Below, one piece after another: positions 50,032 to 58,222 of a stretch of 64,000 nt of DNA (position 1 is the stretch's first letter; each line of letters begins with the position of its first letter). Both the position numbers and the translations under genes were made by a program. Source of the DNA: Mycolicibacterium peregrinum (lineage in GTDB: Bacteria; Actinomycetota; Actinomycetes; Mycobacteriales; Mycobacteriaceae). The notes beneath the pieces were generated by a model that saw nothing but the letters and a program-made list of their open reading frames with translations, was not told the origin of the DNA and did no database searches. The stretch is from assembly GCF_001665785.1 (NCBI RefSeq), contig NZ_LZSO01000048.1, positions 62,001-126,000 of the forward strand, written 5' to 3'.

Positions 50032-50560
50032 ACCCGTCTTCACGATCGGACACTCCACCCGAACGTTCGCCGAGTTCGCGGGGTTGCTCCGCGACAGCGG
50101 CGTCCAATTGATCGTCGATGTTCGGAAGCTGCCAGGCTCCATTCGGTATCCGCAGTTCGATCAGGACTCGCTGTCGGTGTCGCTCGGCGATGCGGGAATC
50201 GGCTATCAGTACGCGCCGGGATTGACCGGCCGCCGTACCGTCAGCACTGAAGTGCCTTTCGCGGTCAACGAATGGTGGAAGAACCGCAGCTTCCACAACT
50301 ATGCCGACTACGCGATGTCCGAGGACTTCCGGCGCGCCCTCGATGAGTTACGCGAGTGGGGACGCACCTCACGGATCGCCGTGATGTGCTCGGAGGCAGT
50401 GTGGTGGCGCTGCCACCGGCGGATCATCGCCGATCATCTGCTCTCCCACAACGAGACGGTACGTCACATCATGGGCCCGGGACATGTCGATACTGCGCAA
50501 CTCAGCGCCGGAGCCGTCATCGGGCCTGCCGACACAGTCACCTACCCAGCCCCCGGATAA
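50024..50560 (+). CDS. DUF488 family protein
   Basis: A 178-residue protein. FTIGHSTRTFAEFAGLL, LIVDVRKLPGS and VMCSEAVWWRCHRRIIADHL give the complete DUF488 pattern, with the conserved CSE and CHR cysteines. The function is not settled; DUF488 proteins occur beside DNA-repair genes. It is coupled to the HVA1 gene and followed after 5 bases by the alkyltransferase-like gene. Confidence 0.88.
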   Translation: MSEPVFTIGHSTRTFAEFAGLLRDSGVQLIVDVRKLPGSIRYPQFDQDSLSVSLGDAGIGYQYAPGLTGRRTVSTEVPFAVNEWWKNRSFHNYADYAMSEDFRRALDELREWGRTSRIAVMCSEAVWWRCHRRIIADHLLSHNETVRHIMGPGHVDTAQLSAGAVIGPADTVTYPAPG

Positions 50561-50565
50561 CGACC

Positions 50566-50904
50566 ATGACCAGACGAGAAGCTCTCAACGAGGCAGTACG
50601 CGCGGTGCTGGACGATATCGAGCCAGGATTCGTCGCGACCTATGGCGACGTCGGCCGGCGATTGGGCATCTCGCCACGACAAGCTGGACGGGAAGTGAGC
50701 AGAGTGCCTGACGATGTTCCGTGGTGGCGCGTCGTGCGTGCGGATGGCGAACCGCCAGCCTGCCGCGATGGTCGCGCTGTGCTGTTGCTCAAGTCCGAAG
50801 GGGTTGCGTTCCAGGGCGGACGCGTCGACCTGGCCCGGGCCCGGTATCCGTGGGACGCTTCACGCGTCGTGGACCCTCCTGATTACCGCGGCCCTTCCGC
50901 GTAG
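50566..50904 (+). CDS. alkyltransferase-like (ATL) protein, Trp in place of acceptor Cys
   Basis: A 112-residue protein of the MGMT C-terminal fold. YGDVGRRLGISPRQAGREVS is the Arg-finger/DNA-recognition region. The PCHRV acceptor motif reads PWWRVVRADG, so no alkyl acceptor Cys is present and the His is also replaced. ATL proteins of this type bind O6-alkylguanine and recruit nucleotide excision repair. The DUF488 neighbour may be functionally linked. Confidence 0.87.
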   Translation: MTRREALNEAVRAVLDDIEPGFVATYGDVGRRLGISPRQAGREVSRVPDDVPWWRVVRADGEPPACRDGRAVLLLKSEGVAFQGGRVDLARARYPWDASRVVDPPDYRGPSA

Positions 50905-51024
50905 AGGTCGGGTCACGCAGGCGCCGTAGGTTTTTGGCTCTCGTTCGGATTGGACGGCGGTTAGGGCCGTACAGGTCTTGCGTGGTCCCCTTGTGCGGTT
51001 GTGCCCGACCGTTCGACCCGCTGC

Positions 51025-51049
51025 GTTTGCGATCCGATGCAGCCGGGTA
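51025..51049 (+). promoter_or_regulatory. SigF-like promoter for catalase
   Basis: GTTT (51025-51028) and GGGTA (51045-51049) are separated by 16 bases, matching the mycobacterial SigF consensus GTTT-N15-17-GGGTA. It lies 91 bases before the catalase ATG. Confidence 0.65.
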
Positions 51050-51139
51050 CCAGGTAACTCCCGGCGCGCAGCCGCCGCGCCGTCCCGTGCGGCCCGCGGT
51101 GTGGCGCTGACAGCCCGACATTCAACGCTTGGAGTTCCG

Positions 51140-53323
51140 ATGCCCCCTTCACGAAATCGAGACCAGAAATCCCCCGCCCCCGTCGGACCGGCTGGTGTCG
51201 CCGAAGGTTTTCTCGGACAAGCAGACTCACGAGCGCAGACGGGACGTTATCTGACCACGGCGCAGGGCGTACGGATCCCAGACACCGACCACTCACTCAA
51301 AGCCGGTAGCCGGGGCCCGACCCTGATGGAGGATTTCCACCTGCGGGAGAAGATCACCCACTTCGACCACGAGCGCATCCCGGAGCGAGTGGTGCATGCC
51401 CGCGGGGCCGCGGCGCACGGCACATTCAAGGCCTACGGCAACGCCGCCGGCGTCACCAAAGCGGACTTTCTGGGCAAGAAGGGCAAGCAGACCGAGGTCT
51501 TCTGCCGGTTCTCCACCGTGCTGGGCTCGCGCGGTTCGGCCGACACCGTGCGCGACACCCGCGGCTTCGCGGTGAAGTTCTACACCGATGAGGGCAACTT
51601 CGATTTGGTCGGCAACAACATGCCGGTGTTCTTCATCCAGGACGGCATCAAGTTCCCCGACATCATCCACGCCGGCAAACCGCATCCGGATCGCGAGATC
51701 CCACAGGCACAGTCGGCGCACGACACCTTCTGGGACTTCGTGTCGCTGCATACCGAAGCCACCCACCACGTGTTCTGGAACATGAGCGACCGCGGCATCC
51801 CGCGCTCCTTCCGCACCATGGAAGGATTCGGCGTACACACCTTTCGACTGGTCAACGCCAAAGGCGAAACCAGCCTGGTGAAGTTCCACTGGAAGCCCAT
51901 CGCCGGCGTGCACTCGCTGGTCTGGGAAGAAGCGCAGATCACCGCCGGGGTGGATCCGGACTTTCACCGGCGCGACATGGCCGATGGCATCGAGGCCGGC
52001 GCTCCACTGGAATACGAACTCGGCATCCAGGTGATGCCCGACGACGGCACGGACTCGTTTCAGGGCATCGACCTGTTGGACCCGACCAAGATCGTGCCCG
52101 AGGAACTGGTTCCGGTGCAGTTGATCGGCAAGCTCACGCTGGACCGCAACCCCACCAACTTCTTCGCCGAGACCGAACAGGTGGCATTCCACACCGGCAA
52201 CCTGGTGCCCGGTATCGAGGTCACCAATGATCCGCTCATGCAAGCCCGACTGTTCTCCTACCTGGACACCCAGCTCACCCGCCTGGGCGGGCCGAACTTC
52301 ACCCAGCTGCCGATCAACCGGCCGCACTGCCCGGTGAACGACATGCTGCGCGACGGCATGCACCAGACCGCCGTGCACACCGGCCAGGCGCCGTACCGGC
52401 CCAACAGCATCGACGGTGGGGAACCGTTGGTCGCCGACGCCGACGAAGGCGGCTACATCCCCACCCCGCGGACCGTGGACGGTCCGGTCGAGCGCGCCCA
52501 ACCAGCGTCGTTCGACGATCACTTCAGCCAGGCGGCGATGTTCTACCGCAGCCTGACCAAGATCGAGCAGGACCACCTCGCGGATGCGTTCACCTTCGAA
52601 CTCGGCAAGTGCTACGAGCAGGCCATCAAGGAACGCGAGTTGCAGGTGCTCGCCGACGTCGACACCGAACTGTGCCAGAAGGTGGCCGCCGGTCTGGGTC
52701 TGCCCGCCCCCAAGGGCAACCCGCCCAAGGACGTTCTGATCTCACCGGCGTTGTCCCAGATCGTCACCGAGCCCGGACCAGTAGCAGGGCGCAAGGTCGC
52801 GGTGATCGCCGACGCGAATTCGGATCTGGCCGCAATCACGACGCTGACGAAGTCGCTGGACAAACTGGGCGTGCAGGCGTTGGTTGTCGCCCCGCACGGC
52901 GGAACGCTCAAATCAGGGCGGCGATCGGTGGTGGTGGAACGCACATTCGCCACAGCCCGCTCGATCGAATTCGACGCGGCCGTCGTCGCAGCGGGCACCG
53001 CGCCGACCAACGATATCCGGGCCATCGTGTTGCTGCAGGAAATGCTGCGGCACTGCAAGGCACTGGGCGCATGGGGTGACGGTGTAGCGCAGCTCGATGC
53101 TGCCGGCATCGACCGCACCTTGCCGGGAGTGTTGCTGGCCAGTGAGGCAGACAAGGCGTTCACCGCCGACCTCGTGGATGCTCTCGGCCTGCACCGAGTA
53201 TGGGACCGCACCGATCTGGTCACCGCTTCTGCCATTCCACCGTCGAAACCCGCTCTCCCGCCCGCGGTCTCGGGTAAGCGGTCCCCCGCCAAGAAAGCAG
53301 TTCGGCGGGCCCGCGCGAAGTAA
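51140..53323 (+). CDS. katE: large-subunit heme catalase (KatE/HPII type)
   Basis: A 727-residue protein. The heme catalase core has FDHERIPERVVHARGAAAHG (distal His near residue 96), GNNMPVFFIQD (Asn), and LFSYLDTQLTRLGG (proximal Tyr). A C-terminal flavodoxin-like domain (~residues 545-700; GRKVAVIADANSDLAAI) marks the large HPII clade. A Lys/Arg-rich tail (KRSPAKKAVRRARAK) is an extra feature, possibly DNA-binding. GGAG precedes the ATG. A SigF-like promoter lies upstream. Confidence 0.95.
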   Translation: MPPSRNRDQKSPAPVGPAGVAEGFLGQADSRAQTGRYLTTAQGVRIPDTDHSLKAGSRGPTLMEDFHLREKITHFDHERIPERVVHARGAAAHGTFKAYGNAAGVTKADFLGKKGKQTEVFCRFSTVLGSRGSADTVRDTRGFAVKFYTDEGNFDLVGNNMPVFFIQDGIKFPDIIHAGKPHPDREIPQAQSAHDTFWDFVSLHTEATHHVFWNMSDRGIPRSFRTMEGFGVHTFRLVNAKGETSLVKFHWKPIAGVHSLVWEEAQITAGVDPDFHRRDMADGIEAGAPLEYELGIQVMPDDGTDSFQGIDLLDPTKIVPEELVPVQLIGKLTLDRNPTNFFAETEQVAFHTGNLVPGIEVTNDPLMQARLFSYLDTQLTRLGGPNFTQLPINRPHCPVNDMLRDGMHQTAVHTGQAPYRPNSIDGGEPLVADADEGGYIPTPRTVDGPVERAQPASFDDHFSQAAMFYRSLTKIEQDHLADAFTFELGKCYEQAIKERELQVLADVDTELCQKVAAGLGLPAPKGNPPKDVLISPALSQIVTEPGPVAGRKVAVIADANSDLAAITTLTKSLDKLGVQALVVAPHGGTLKSGRRSVVVERTFATARSIEFDAAVVAAGTAPTNDIRAIVLLQEMLRHCKALGAWGDGVAQLDAAGIDRTLPGVLLASEADKAFTADLVDALGLHRVWDRTDLVTASAIPPSKPALPPAVSGKRSPAKKAVRRARAK

Positions 53324-53352
53324 GACACCGACGCTCGGATCAGATCAACAGC

Positions 53353-53378
53353 GTTTGAACAGCGGCGATAGCGGGCAT
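53353..53378 (+). promoter_or_regulatory. SigF-like promoter for HemK2-like methyltransferase
   Basis: GTTT (53353-53356) and GGGCAT (53373-53378) are 16 bases apart, 43 bases before the methyltransferase ATG. The -10 differs from GGGTA by one base, a variant seen at the CsbD gene as well. Confidence 0.55.
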
Positions 53379-53420
53379 TAACCACGGGCAGTGTTGACCC
53401 TTCACCGTTGAGAGGCCGAT

Positions 53421-54119
53421 ATGACAACCGCATACAAACCGGCGCCCCACCCGATCGGCACGATTGTCGTGGCAGATGGTGTCTATGCCCCACAAGAAGA
53501 TTCTCAACTGTTGGCCGACGTGATGGAAGAAGCCGGCCTGGCGGTAGGCCGGACCGTTGCGGATCTGTGCACCGGCAGTGGCGTGGTGGCCATCAACGCG
53601 GCCAGCCAGGGAGCGTCGGCCGTCGCGGCCTTCGATATCTGCCAGCGTGCGGTGCGGTGCGCCCGGTCCAATGTCTTGGTGCACAATGTCGCCGTCGACG
53701 TGCATCTGGGATCCTGGGCCCGGGCCGCCGAGTTCGGCCCTTTCGACCTGATCACCTGCAACCCGCCGTACGTTCCACACGACCCGGACGACGCGGCGCT
53801 ATCAGGGGTGGCCGGTCCGGCGCGCGCGTGGGATGCAGGTGAGGACGGGCGGATGGTTCTGGACCCGCTGTGCGCCGCGGCGCACGACCTGCTCGCCGAC
53901 GGCGGCAGCCTGCTGCTGGTCCAATCGGAATTCGCCAACCCCCGTAAGACTTTGGCGGATCTGTCCGCTGCCGGCCTGGACGCCGATATCGTTGCCTGGC
54001 AGTGGGTGCCGTTCGGTCCGGTGCTGTCCTCGCGCGCGCAGTGGCTCGAAGAAACCGGGCGTCTCGAACCCGGCCGGCGCGAGGAGGAACTGCTGGTGAT
54101 CCGCGCGGACAAGCCATGA
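53421..54119 (+). CDS. HemK2/MTQ2-like class I methyltransferase
   Basis: A 232-residue protein. VADLCTGSGVVAINAAS is the SAM-binding motif I and NPPYVPHD the NPPY motif of amine methylation (N5-glutamine or N6-adenine). The arrangement fits HemK2-type proteins, which modify a Gln in release factors or related targets. It is coupled to the CDGSH gene (4-base overlap). The target in mycobacterial stress is unknown. Confidence 0.87.
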   Translation: MTTAYKPAPHPIGTIVVADGVYAPQEDSQLLADVMEEAGLAVGRTVADLCTGSGVVAINAASQGASAVAAFDICQRAVRCARSNVLVHNVAVDVHLGSWARAAEFGPFDLITCNPPYVPHDPDDAALSGVAGPARAWDAGEDGRMVLDPLCAAAHDLLADGGSLLLVQSEFANPRKTLADLSAAGLDADIVAWQWVPFGPVLSSRAQWLEETGRLEPGRREEELLVIRADKP

Positions 54120-54304
54120 GTGACGCCGACCGCCGCACTGTGCGGCCGGTGCAAGGGGGCCCTGTGATGGTGCAGGGCCCCGTTCGAATCGAGATGCCTG
54201 ACGGCACGGTGGTGGATTCCGACCGCTTCATGGTGGCCATTTGCGCGTGCCGGCGCAGCAAGGATTATCCGCTGTGCGACACCAGCCACCGGCGCCGGCG
54301 ATGA
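54116..54304 (+). CDS. CDGSH iron-sulfur domain protein
   Basis: A 62-residue protein. ICACRRSKDYPLCDTSH gives the CDGSH ligand set C-x-C-x-(Ser/Thr)...P-x-C-D-x-(Ser)-H, binding one redox-active [2Fe-2S] cluster. It overlaps the methyltransferase gene by 4 bases. The role is probably electron transfer or iron storage in stress. Confidence 0.9.
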   Translation: MSDADRRTVRPVQGGPVMVQGPVRIEMPDGTVVDSDRFMVAICACRRSKDYPLCDTSHRRRR

Positions 54305-54305
54305 C

Positions 54306-55325
54306 TCAGCTCAGCGGACACCGTAGCGAGGATTGACCTTTGGCCCACCGACCCATCATGTGATCGGCCAGCCGGTCCTCAACCAGAGCGTGGGCTCGAA
54401 TCCCGAACACCACATCCGTCTCGAGGCCGGGCTCGTGGGCTAACAGATCACCCACCACGTCGGTGCGGACCACCTGCTCGTGCACGGCATCGGCTTCTAC
54501 ATGTTCTGCGTAGAACCCAACGCACTCCTGCGGAGCGCCAAGGCGCTGCAAGGCCTCCACCAGCCGCCGCGAACCCGGTGAAGAGGTGATCTCGGTGGAG
54601 GCGAAGTGCCCGACCGCCGCGCCGCGCAGCTTGCGATGGAGACCGAACAGGGACATCAGGTTCACCGCGGCCAGCGATTCGGCCGGCACGGTGTCGATGT
54701 AGCCGAGGTAGCGCGAATCCAGGCCGGCGGCGCTCATCAGGTCGGCGAACAACTGCTGGTGCAGCCGCGGCCCGCGGCCGCCGCCGAACTCATCGAATTC
54801 CACCGCGACGAAGGACGCTTTGGCCTGGCCCATCAGCCGCGGGATGGCCCAGGCATGCGGATCACCTTCTTTGAGGTGATACAGCGAGCGGTGCACGAAG
54901 TACTCGCGCATCTGCTCCCAGGTTCCCTTGTCGCGCAGGTGATATGACAGACCTTCACCGTCGACCGGCTCGATCGAGATCTTCTCCATCTCGGCCGGCG
55001 CGGTATCTCCGGGGTTGATCTCACCGACGCCGCGCCGCACTTCCGTCAGGAACTCCCGCTCCAATTTCCCACGCAAGTGCAGCAGACCGGCATCCCACTC
55101 CCAGCCGGGGTCCACGCCGGCGAAGCCGCGGTAATGCAGCTCGTAGCAGACGTAGAGGGCCAGGTGTAGGTCGAGACCGAAGGGGTCGGAGTCGGCCAGC
55201 GACGCCTCGACGCGAGACAGCTGGTTGCAGGGCGCTCGCTCCCCCAACAACCTGATGACCGCAGCCGACAACGGACCACGGGGGTCTGGCAGCGTGGGCT
55301 CGGTAAGGATTGGCGCAGACGTCAC
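54306..55325 (-). CDS. iron-containing redox enzyme family protein (heme oxygenase-like diiron fold)
   Basis: A 339-residue protein from a GTG. YELHYRGFAGVDPGWEWD, FVHRSLYHLKEGDPHAWAIP and FYAEHVEADAVHEQ contain the Glu/His residues of the diiron heme-oxygenase-like fold. Relatives oxidise small molecules or fatty acids. Its 3' end is one base from the CDGSH gene stop, and a GGGTAC box upstream (55336-55341, minus strand) is weakly SigF-like. The CDGSH protein could be its electron source. Confidence 0.84.
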   Translation of the reverse strand: MTSAPILTEPTLPDPRGPLSAAVIRLLGERAPCNQLSRVEASLADSDPFGLDLHLALYVCYELHYRGFAGVDPGWEWDAGLLHLRGKLEREFLTEVRRGVGEINPGDTAPAEMEKISIEPVDGEGLSYHLRDKGTWEQMREYFVHRSLYHLKEGDPHAWAIPRLMGQAKASFVAVEFDEFGGGRGPRLHQQLFADLMSAAGLDSRYLGYIDTVPAESLAAVNLMSLFGLHRKLRGAAVGHFASTEITSSPGSRRLVEALQRLGAPQECVGFYAEHVEADAVHEQVVRTDVVGDLLAHEPGLETDVVFGIRAHALVEDRLADHMMGRWAKGQSSLRCPLS

Positions 55326-55451
55326 GGCGCTATACGTACCCAGAACAGCGGCGGAGTAATCGGGATGCTCGGGCGGTTGCCGGGCAGTCGGCGGAACATC
55401 GAGGAAATCGCCGACAGCAGTGTGAACCCCGTCGCAGCCGAAAGGGCCGCC

Positions 55452-55475
55452 GTTTACTACGACGCCATTTGGGCA
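55452..55475 (+). promoter_or_regulatory. SigF-like promoter for the CsbD gene
   Basis: GTTT (55452-55455) and GGGCA (55471-55475) are 15 bases apart, ~70 bases before the CsbD ATG. Confidence 0.55.
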
Positions 55476-55543
55476 ATCCTGCTGCCGCTTGGAGAGGCCG
55501 AGGCCTCGTGGAACCCGCCAAACACCAGGAACGGAAGGCAAGC

Positions 55544-55786
55544 ATGACCGAGAAGAACTCAGGTCCTGAAGAAGGCATCAAGGCCGTCGTCGAGGATGTC
55601 AAGGGCAAGGCCAAGGAAGCTGTAGGGACCGTCACCGGTCGCGACGATCTGGTTCGCGAGGGCAAAGCTCAGCAAGACAAGGCCGACGCTCAAAAGGACG
55701 TCGCGAAGAAGGAGGCCGAGGCGGAGTCGGCACGGGCCGGAGCCAAGGCGGCCGAGAAGCGGCAAGAGGCTTACCAGCGACCGTAA
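55544..55786 (+). CDS. CsbD-family stress protein
   Basis: An 80-residue protein. VVEDVKGKAKEAVGTVTGRDDLVREGKAQQDKA is the CsbD pattern, followed by an Ala/Glu/Lys-rich helix. GGAAGG precedes the ATG. CsbD proteins are abundant in general stress and stationary phase; biochemistry is unknown. A strong hairpin follows. Confidence 0.93.
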   Translation: MTEKNSGPEEGIKAVVEDVKGKAKEAVGTVTGRDDLVREGKAQQDKADAQKDVAKKEAEAESARAGAKAAEKRQEAYQRP

Positions 55787-55801
55787 CCCGGGCATGTTCG
55801 A

Positions 55802-55838
55802 AGAGGTAGCCCAGCCCCCTGCGGGTTGGGCTACCTCT
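55802..55838 (+). terminator. hairpin terminator after the CsbD gene
   Basis: Arms 55802-55817 and 55823-55838 pair with one G-T wobble around a 5-base loop, 16 bases past the stop. Confidence 0.8.
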
Positions 55839-55929
55839 CGCTCGGAGGTCAGTTCCGGCTCAGAACCAGACCCAACTGCCGAGTGAGCTAACCGGCAGGC
55901 CGGACATCACGGAGCTGACTAGTTGCCGA

Positions 55930-56076
55930 TCAAGCGTGTCTGTCGATCAATGCCAAGAGCTTGAGAGGCGCGGCAGCGACGAGGACCGCGACGAGAGCCG
56001 AGAGTGTCAACCCCAAGAACGCCGCCGTGAGCGTTAGGTACAGGGCAGTTTGCAGCCGCTCTAGAACACCACTCAT
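55930..56076 (-). CDS. small membrane protein
   Basis: A 48-residue protein with one hydrophobic helix (TALYLTLTAAFLGLTLSALVAVLVAA). AAAGG lies 8 bases before the ATG at 56074-56076. The family is not recognised. It faces the CsbD terminator. Confidence 0.55.
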   Translation of the reverse strand: MSGVLERLQTALYLTLTAAFLGLTLSALVAVLVAAAPLKLLALIDRHA

Positions 56077-56229
56077 GAAGCAACCTTTACGGACGAACTG
56101 ACGCTCTTGCGGTGCGCTCTCGTCGCGCACAACGCAGACCTTAGGCCGCGCGCCGAAGGGGCCGGGGCTACGTTATGTAACGAATTCGCCGAAATCATTG
56201 ACACTCTGACGCCGGGTCACGCGAGCCGC

Positions 56230-56820
56230 TCAGCTGTCAGGGACGAGGGGACCGGCAGTCAAGCGCCGGATCAAGGCAACCGCGTCCTCCGCCTGGCCGG
56301 CTGGAGTCAGAACTTCCCGCAAGAGCAGCCCGCGCAGCGCGGCGACGGCAACGGTGGCCATACCCAGCGCCACCTTGGCGTCGCGCCCTTCGCGTTCCGC
56401 GAGTGAGGCCAGCATCATCGTCAGGTCATCGAGCGAGTCGATGAACTCACGAAAGTCCCCTGGCCGGTACGCGGCAAGTCCTACGACGTGAAAGAAGCCA
56501 CGCACACGCGACAGCCGCTCCGGCCGGGTGTAGGCCCGCCAGATCGCCACGACGAGATCGTCAAAGGTGCCCTGCTGGGCGGTCTCGAAGAACATCTCGT
56601 TGTCACGAGATCGCTGCACCTTGAGCATCGCTGCCAAAACGCCCGAGAGTGACCCGAAGTGGTACCGCAGCAGGGCGTGACTGGTCTCGGCCCGGGCAGC
56701 TACCTCACGCAGTGACGTCTCCGGCGAGGGAAGAGACTCCCCGAACGCAGCGAGAAGCCGAGCCAGAAGACGCTCGCGTGCGTCGCTTTTGCCTGCCGTG
56801 CTTGACAAGATCACTTCCAC
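56230..56820 (-). CDS. TetR-family regulator
   Basis: A 196-residue protein from a GTG. The helix-turn-helix region is TSLREVAARAETSHALLRYHFG near residues 35-56. It is divergent from the esterase gene across an 8-base-arm palindrome. Confidence 0.87.
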   Translation of the reverse strand: MEVILSSTAGKSDARERLLARLLAAFGESLPSPETSLREVAARAETSHALLRYHFGSLSGVLAAMLKVQRSRDNEMFFETAQQGTFDDLVVAIWRAYTRPERLSRVRGFFHVVGLAAYRPGDFREFIDSLDDLTMMLASLAEREGRDAKVALGMATVAVAALRGLLLREVLTPAGQAEDAVALIRRLTAGPLVPDS

Positions 56821-56826
56821 ACTTTA

Positions 56827-56853
56827 TCCATTGGGTAAGACTTTTCCAATGGA
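56827..56853. promoter_or_regulatory. TetR-type operator
   Basis: TCCATTGG (56827-56834) and CCAATGGA (56846-56853) are a perfect inverted repeat with an 11-base spacer, between the TetR and esterase genes. Confidence 0.7.
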
Positions 56854-56909
56854 AAATTCCGCTGAGAGCGCCGCGTCGCGCCCGCCGGCCAAGTTGTGAA
56901 GGACCTTTG

Positions 56910-57764
56910 ATGAGCGCCATGTGGCAAGGCTGTCTCGCGGACACCGACTACTTCGAGATGCGTTCCAGCGGTGGGCGTGACTACGGAGTCTGGGTTACCA
57001 CGCCACCCGACTACGACCGCGCCACAACACACGCGCCCATCGTGTACGTGCTCGACGGCAACTTTGCCGTGGGCTTGACGGCTCCGCTCATCGTCACCCA
57101 GATGGACCCCATGCAACGGATCCAGCCCTACATTCAAGTCAGCGTCGGGTACGCGGGCAAGGAAGCTCAGGACTGGGACCGGCTGCGCAACAGAGACTTC
57201 GTGCCTCCCGGCGAGCCCATCGCCAAGGAACTCATCGACGCCCTGGAGCTGGGGGTGGAAATGGGCGCGAGGACACGCGAAGAAGCGGACGCCTACCTCG
57301 CCGAACTGCGCGACACCCACGCCGATGTTTTCCTGAGCTTCCTGACCGCGGAACTACATCCGCGGATCGAACACGACTATGGCACTGCGCCAAGCGGTCA
57401 CGGGCTTTTCGGCTACTCCTACGGCGGACTTTTCGCTCTCTACGCCTGGCTCACCGGCAGCACCCTCTTCGAGAGCATCGGAGCCGGTAGCCCCGGCGTG
57501 ATCGGTGAAGACAGTCAGATCTTCGCCCAGCTCCACCAGCTTGGCGACGCCCGCCTCGCCACCAAGCTTCACGTGACTTTCAACGACCGAGAGCTCCTCG
57601 GAAACCTGGCCGTCTACCAAAACCTCGCGAAGAACACGGCCACCGTCCTTCACCGCCTCACCACACGCAGCGAAGCGGTCACCAGCGAGATCCTGCACGA
57701 AACGCACGTGACCGGCCTACAGGCTTCGTTCCTCAGCTACCTCAGGACCTGCCGCCCCCTCTGA
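56910..57764 (+). CDS. putative esterase of the enterobactin-esterase/D fold type
   Basis: A 284-residue protein. YVLDGNFAVGLTAPLIVTQM is the early strand with the oxyanion region; GLFGYSYGGLFALYAW has the nucleophile Ser; the late ETHVTGLQASF has the catalytic His. It resembles IroE/Fes-type esterases without a signal peptide. GAAGGA precedes the ATG. It is probably controlled by the divergent TetR protein. Confidence 0.83.
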   Translation: MSAMWQGCLADTDYFEMRSSGGRDYGVWVTTPPDYDRATTHAPIVYVLDGNFAVGLTAPLIVTQMDPMQRIQPYIQVSVGYAGKEAQDWDRLRNRDFVPPGEPIAKELIDALELGVEMGARTREEADAYLAELRDTHADVFLSFLTAELHPRIEHDYGTAPSGHGLFGYSYGGLFALYAWLTGSTLFESIGAGSPGVIGEDSQIFAQLHQLGDARLATKLHVTFNDRELLGNLAVYQNLAKNTATVLHRLTTRSEAVTSEILHETHVTGLQASFLSYLRTCRPL

Positions 57765-57885
57765 GCACGGATGTCAGCGCTCTGCGGAATCCTCCGCCCG
57801 CTGCTCGTAGGGAGGATCTGGAGCGACCACAGGTGTTTACCGAATGAGATCTGCTCGGAAGGTTATTGAGACGCCATTGCCAACG

Positions 57886-58167
57886 TCATCGGCCGCTGCC
57901 CTTCCGCAAAAGCTGGCGCTCGCCCTCGGACAACCCACCCCACACCCCGAACGGCTCGACAACCTCCAATGCGTGGGCTCGACACTGCACCAGAACAGGA
58001 CAATCTCGGCACAACTTTTTGGCCCGCTGCTCACGTTCAGCCCGTGCGCGCCCGCGTTCACCCTCGGGCGAGAAGAAGACCGAAGAATCCACCCCTCGAC
58101 AACGCGCACCGATCTGCCAATCCCAGTAATCCACGTTCGGACCCGGCAGCTGCTGCGGCAATTGCAT
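57886..58167 (-). CDS. WhiB-family iron-sulfur regulator, WhiB3-like
   Basis: A 93-residue protein. Four Cys (CRGVDSS; CRDCPVLVQC) would bind a [4Fe-4S] cluster; GVWGGLSE is the turn before the basic tail. The N-terminal QLPGPNVDYWDWQ and GERGRARAEREQRAK closely resemble WhiB3, but this may be a paralogue. AGGGG precedes the ATG. It would respond to redox state and modify sigma-factor binding. Confidence 0.9.
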   Translation of the reverse strand: MQLPQQLPGPNVDYWDWQIGARCRGVDSSVFFSPEGERGRARAEREQRAKKLCRDCPVLVQCRAHALEVVEPFGVWGGLSEGERQLLRKGSGR

Positions 58168-58222
58168 TGTCAGCCCCTAACCAAGAAGGACAACCACACC
58201 CTCAGATCAGCTCCGTTGCGCA

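Noticed and set aside
49336..50142. Upstream minus-strand extension of the alcohol dehydrogenase frame
   Set aside because: It runs antisense through the molybdopterin fragment and the HVA1 gene and has no dehydrogenase similarity.
55365..55547. 60-codon plus-strand frame before the CsbD gene
   Set aside because: It contains the SigF-like promoter of the CsbD gene and shows no family; it is more likely an untranslated leader.
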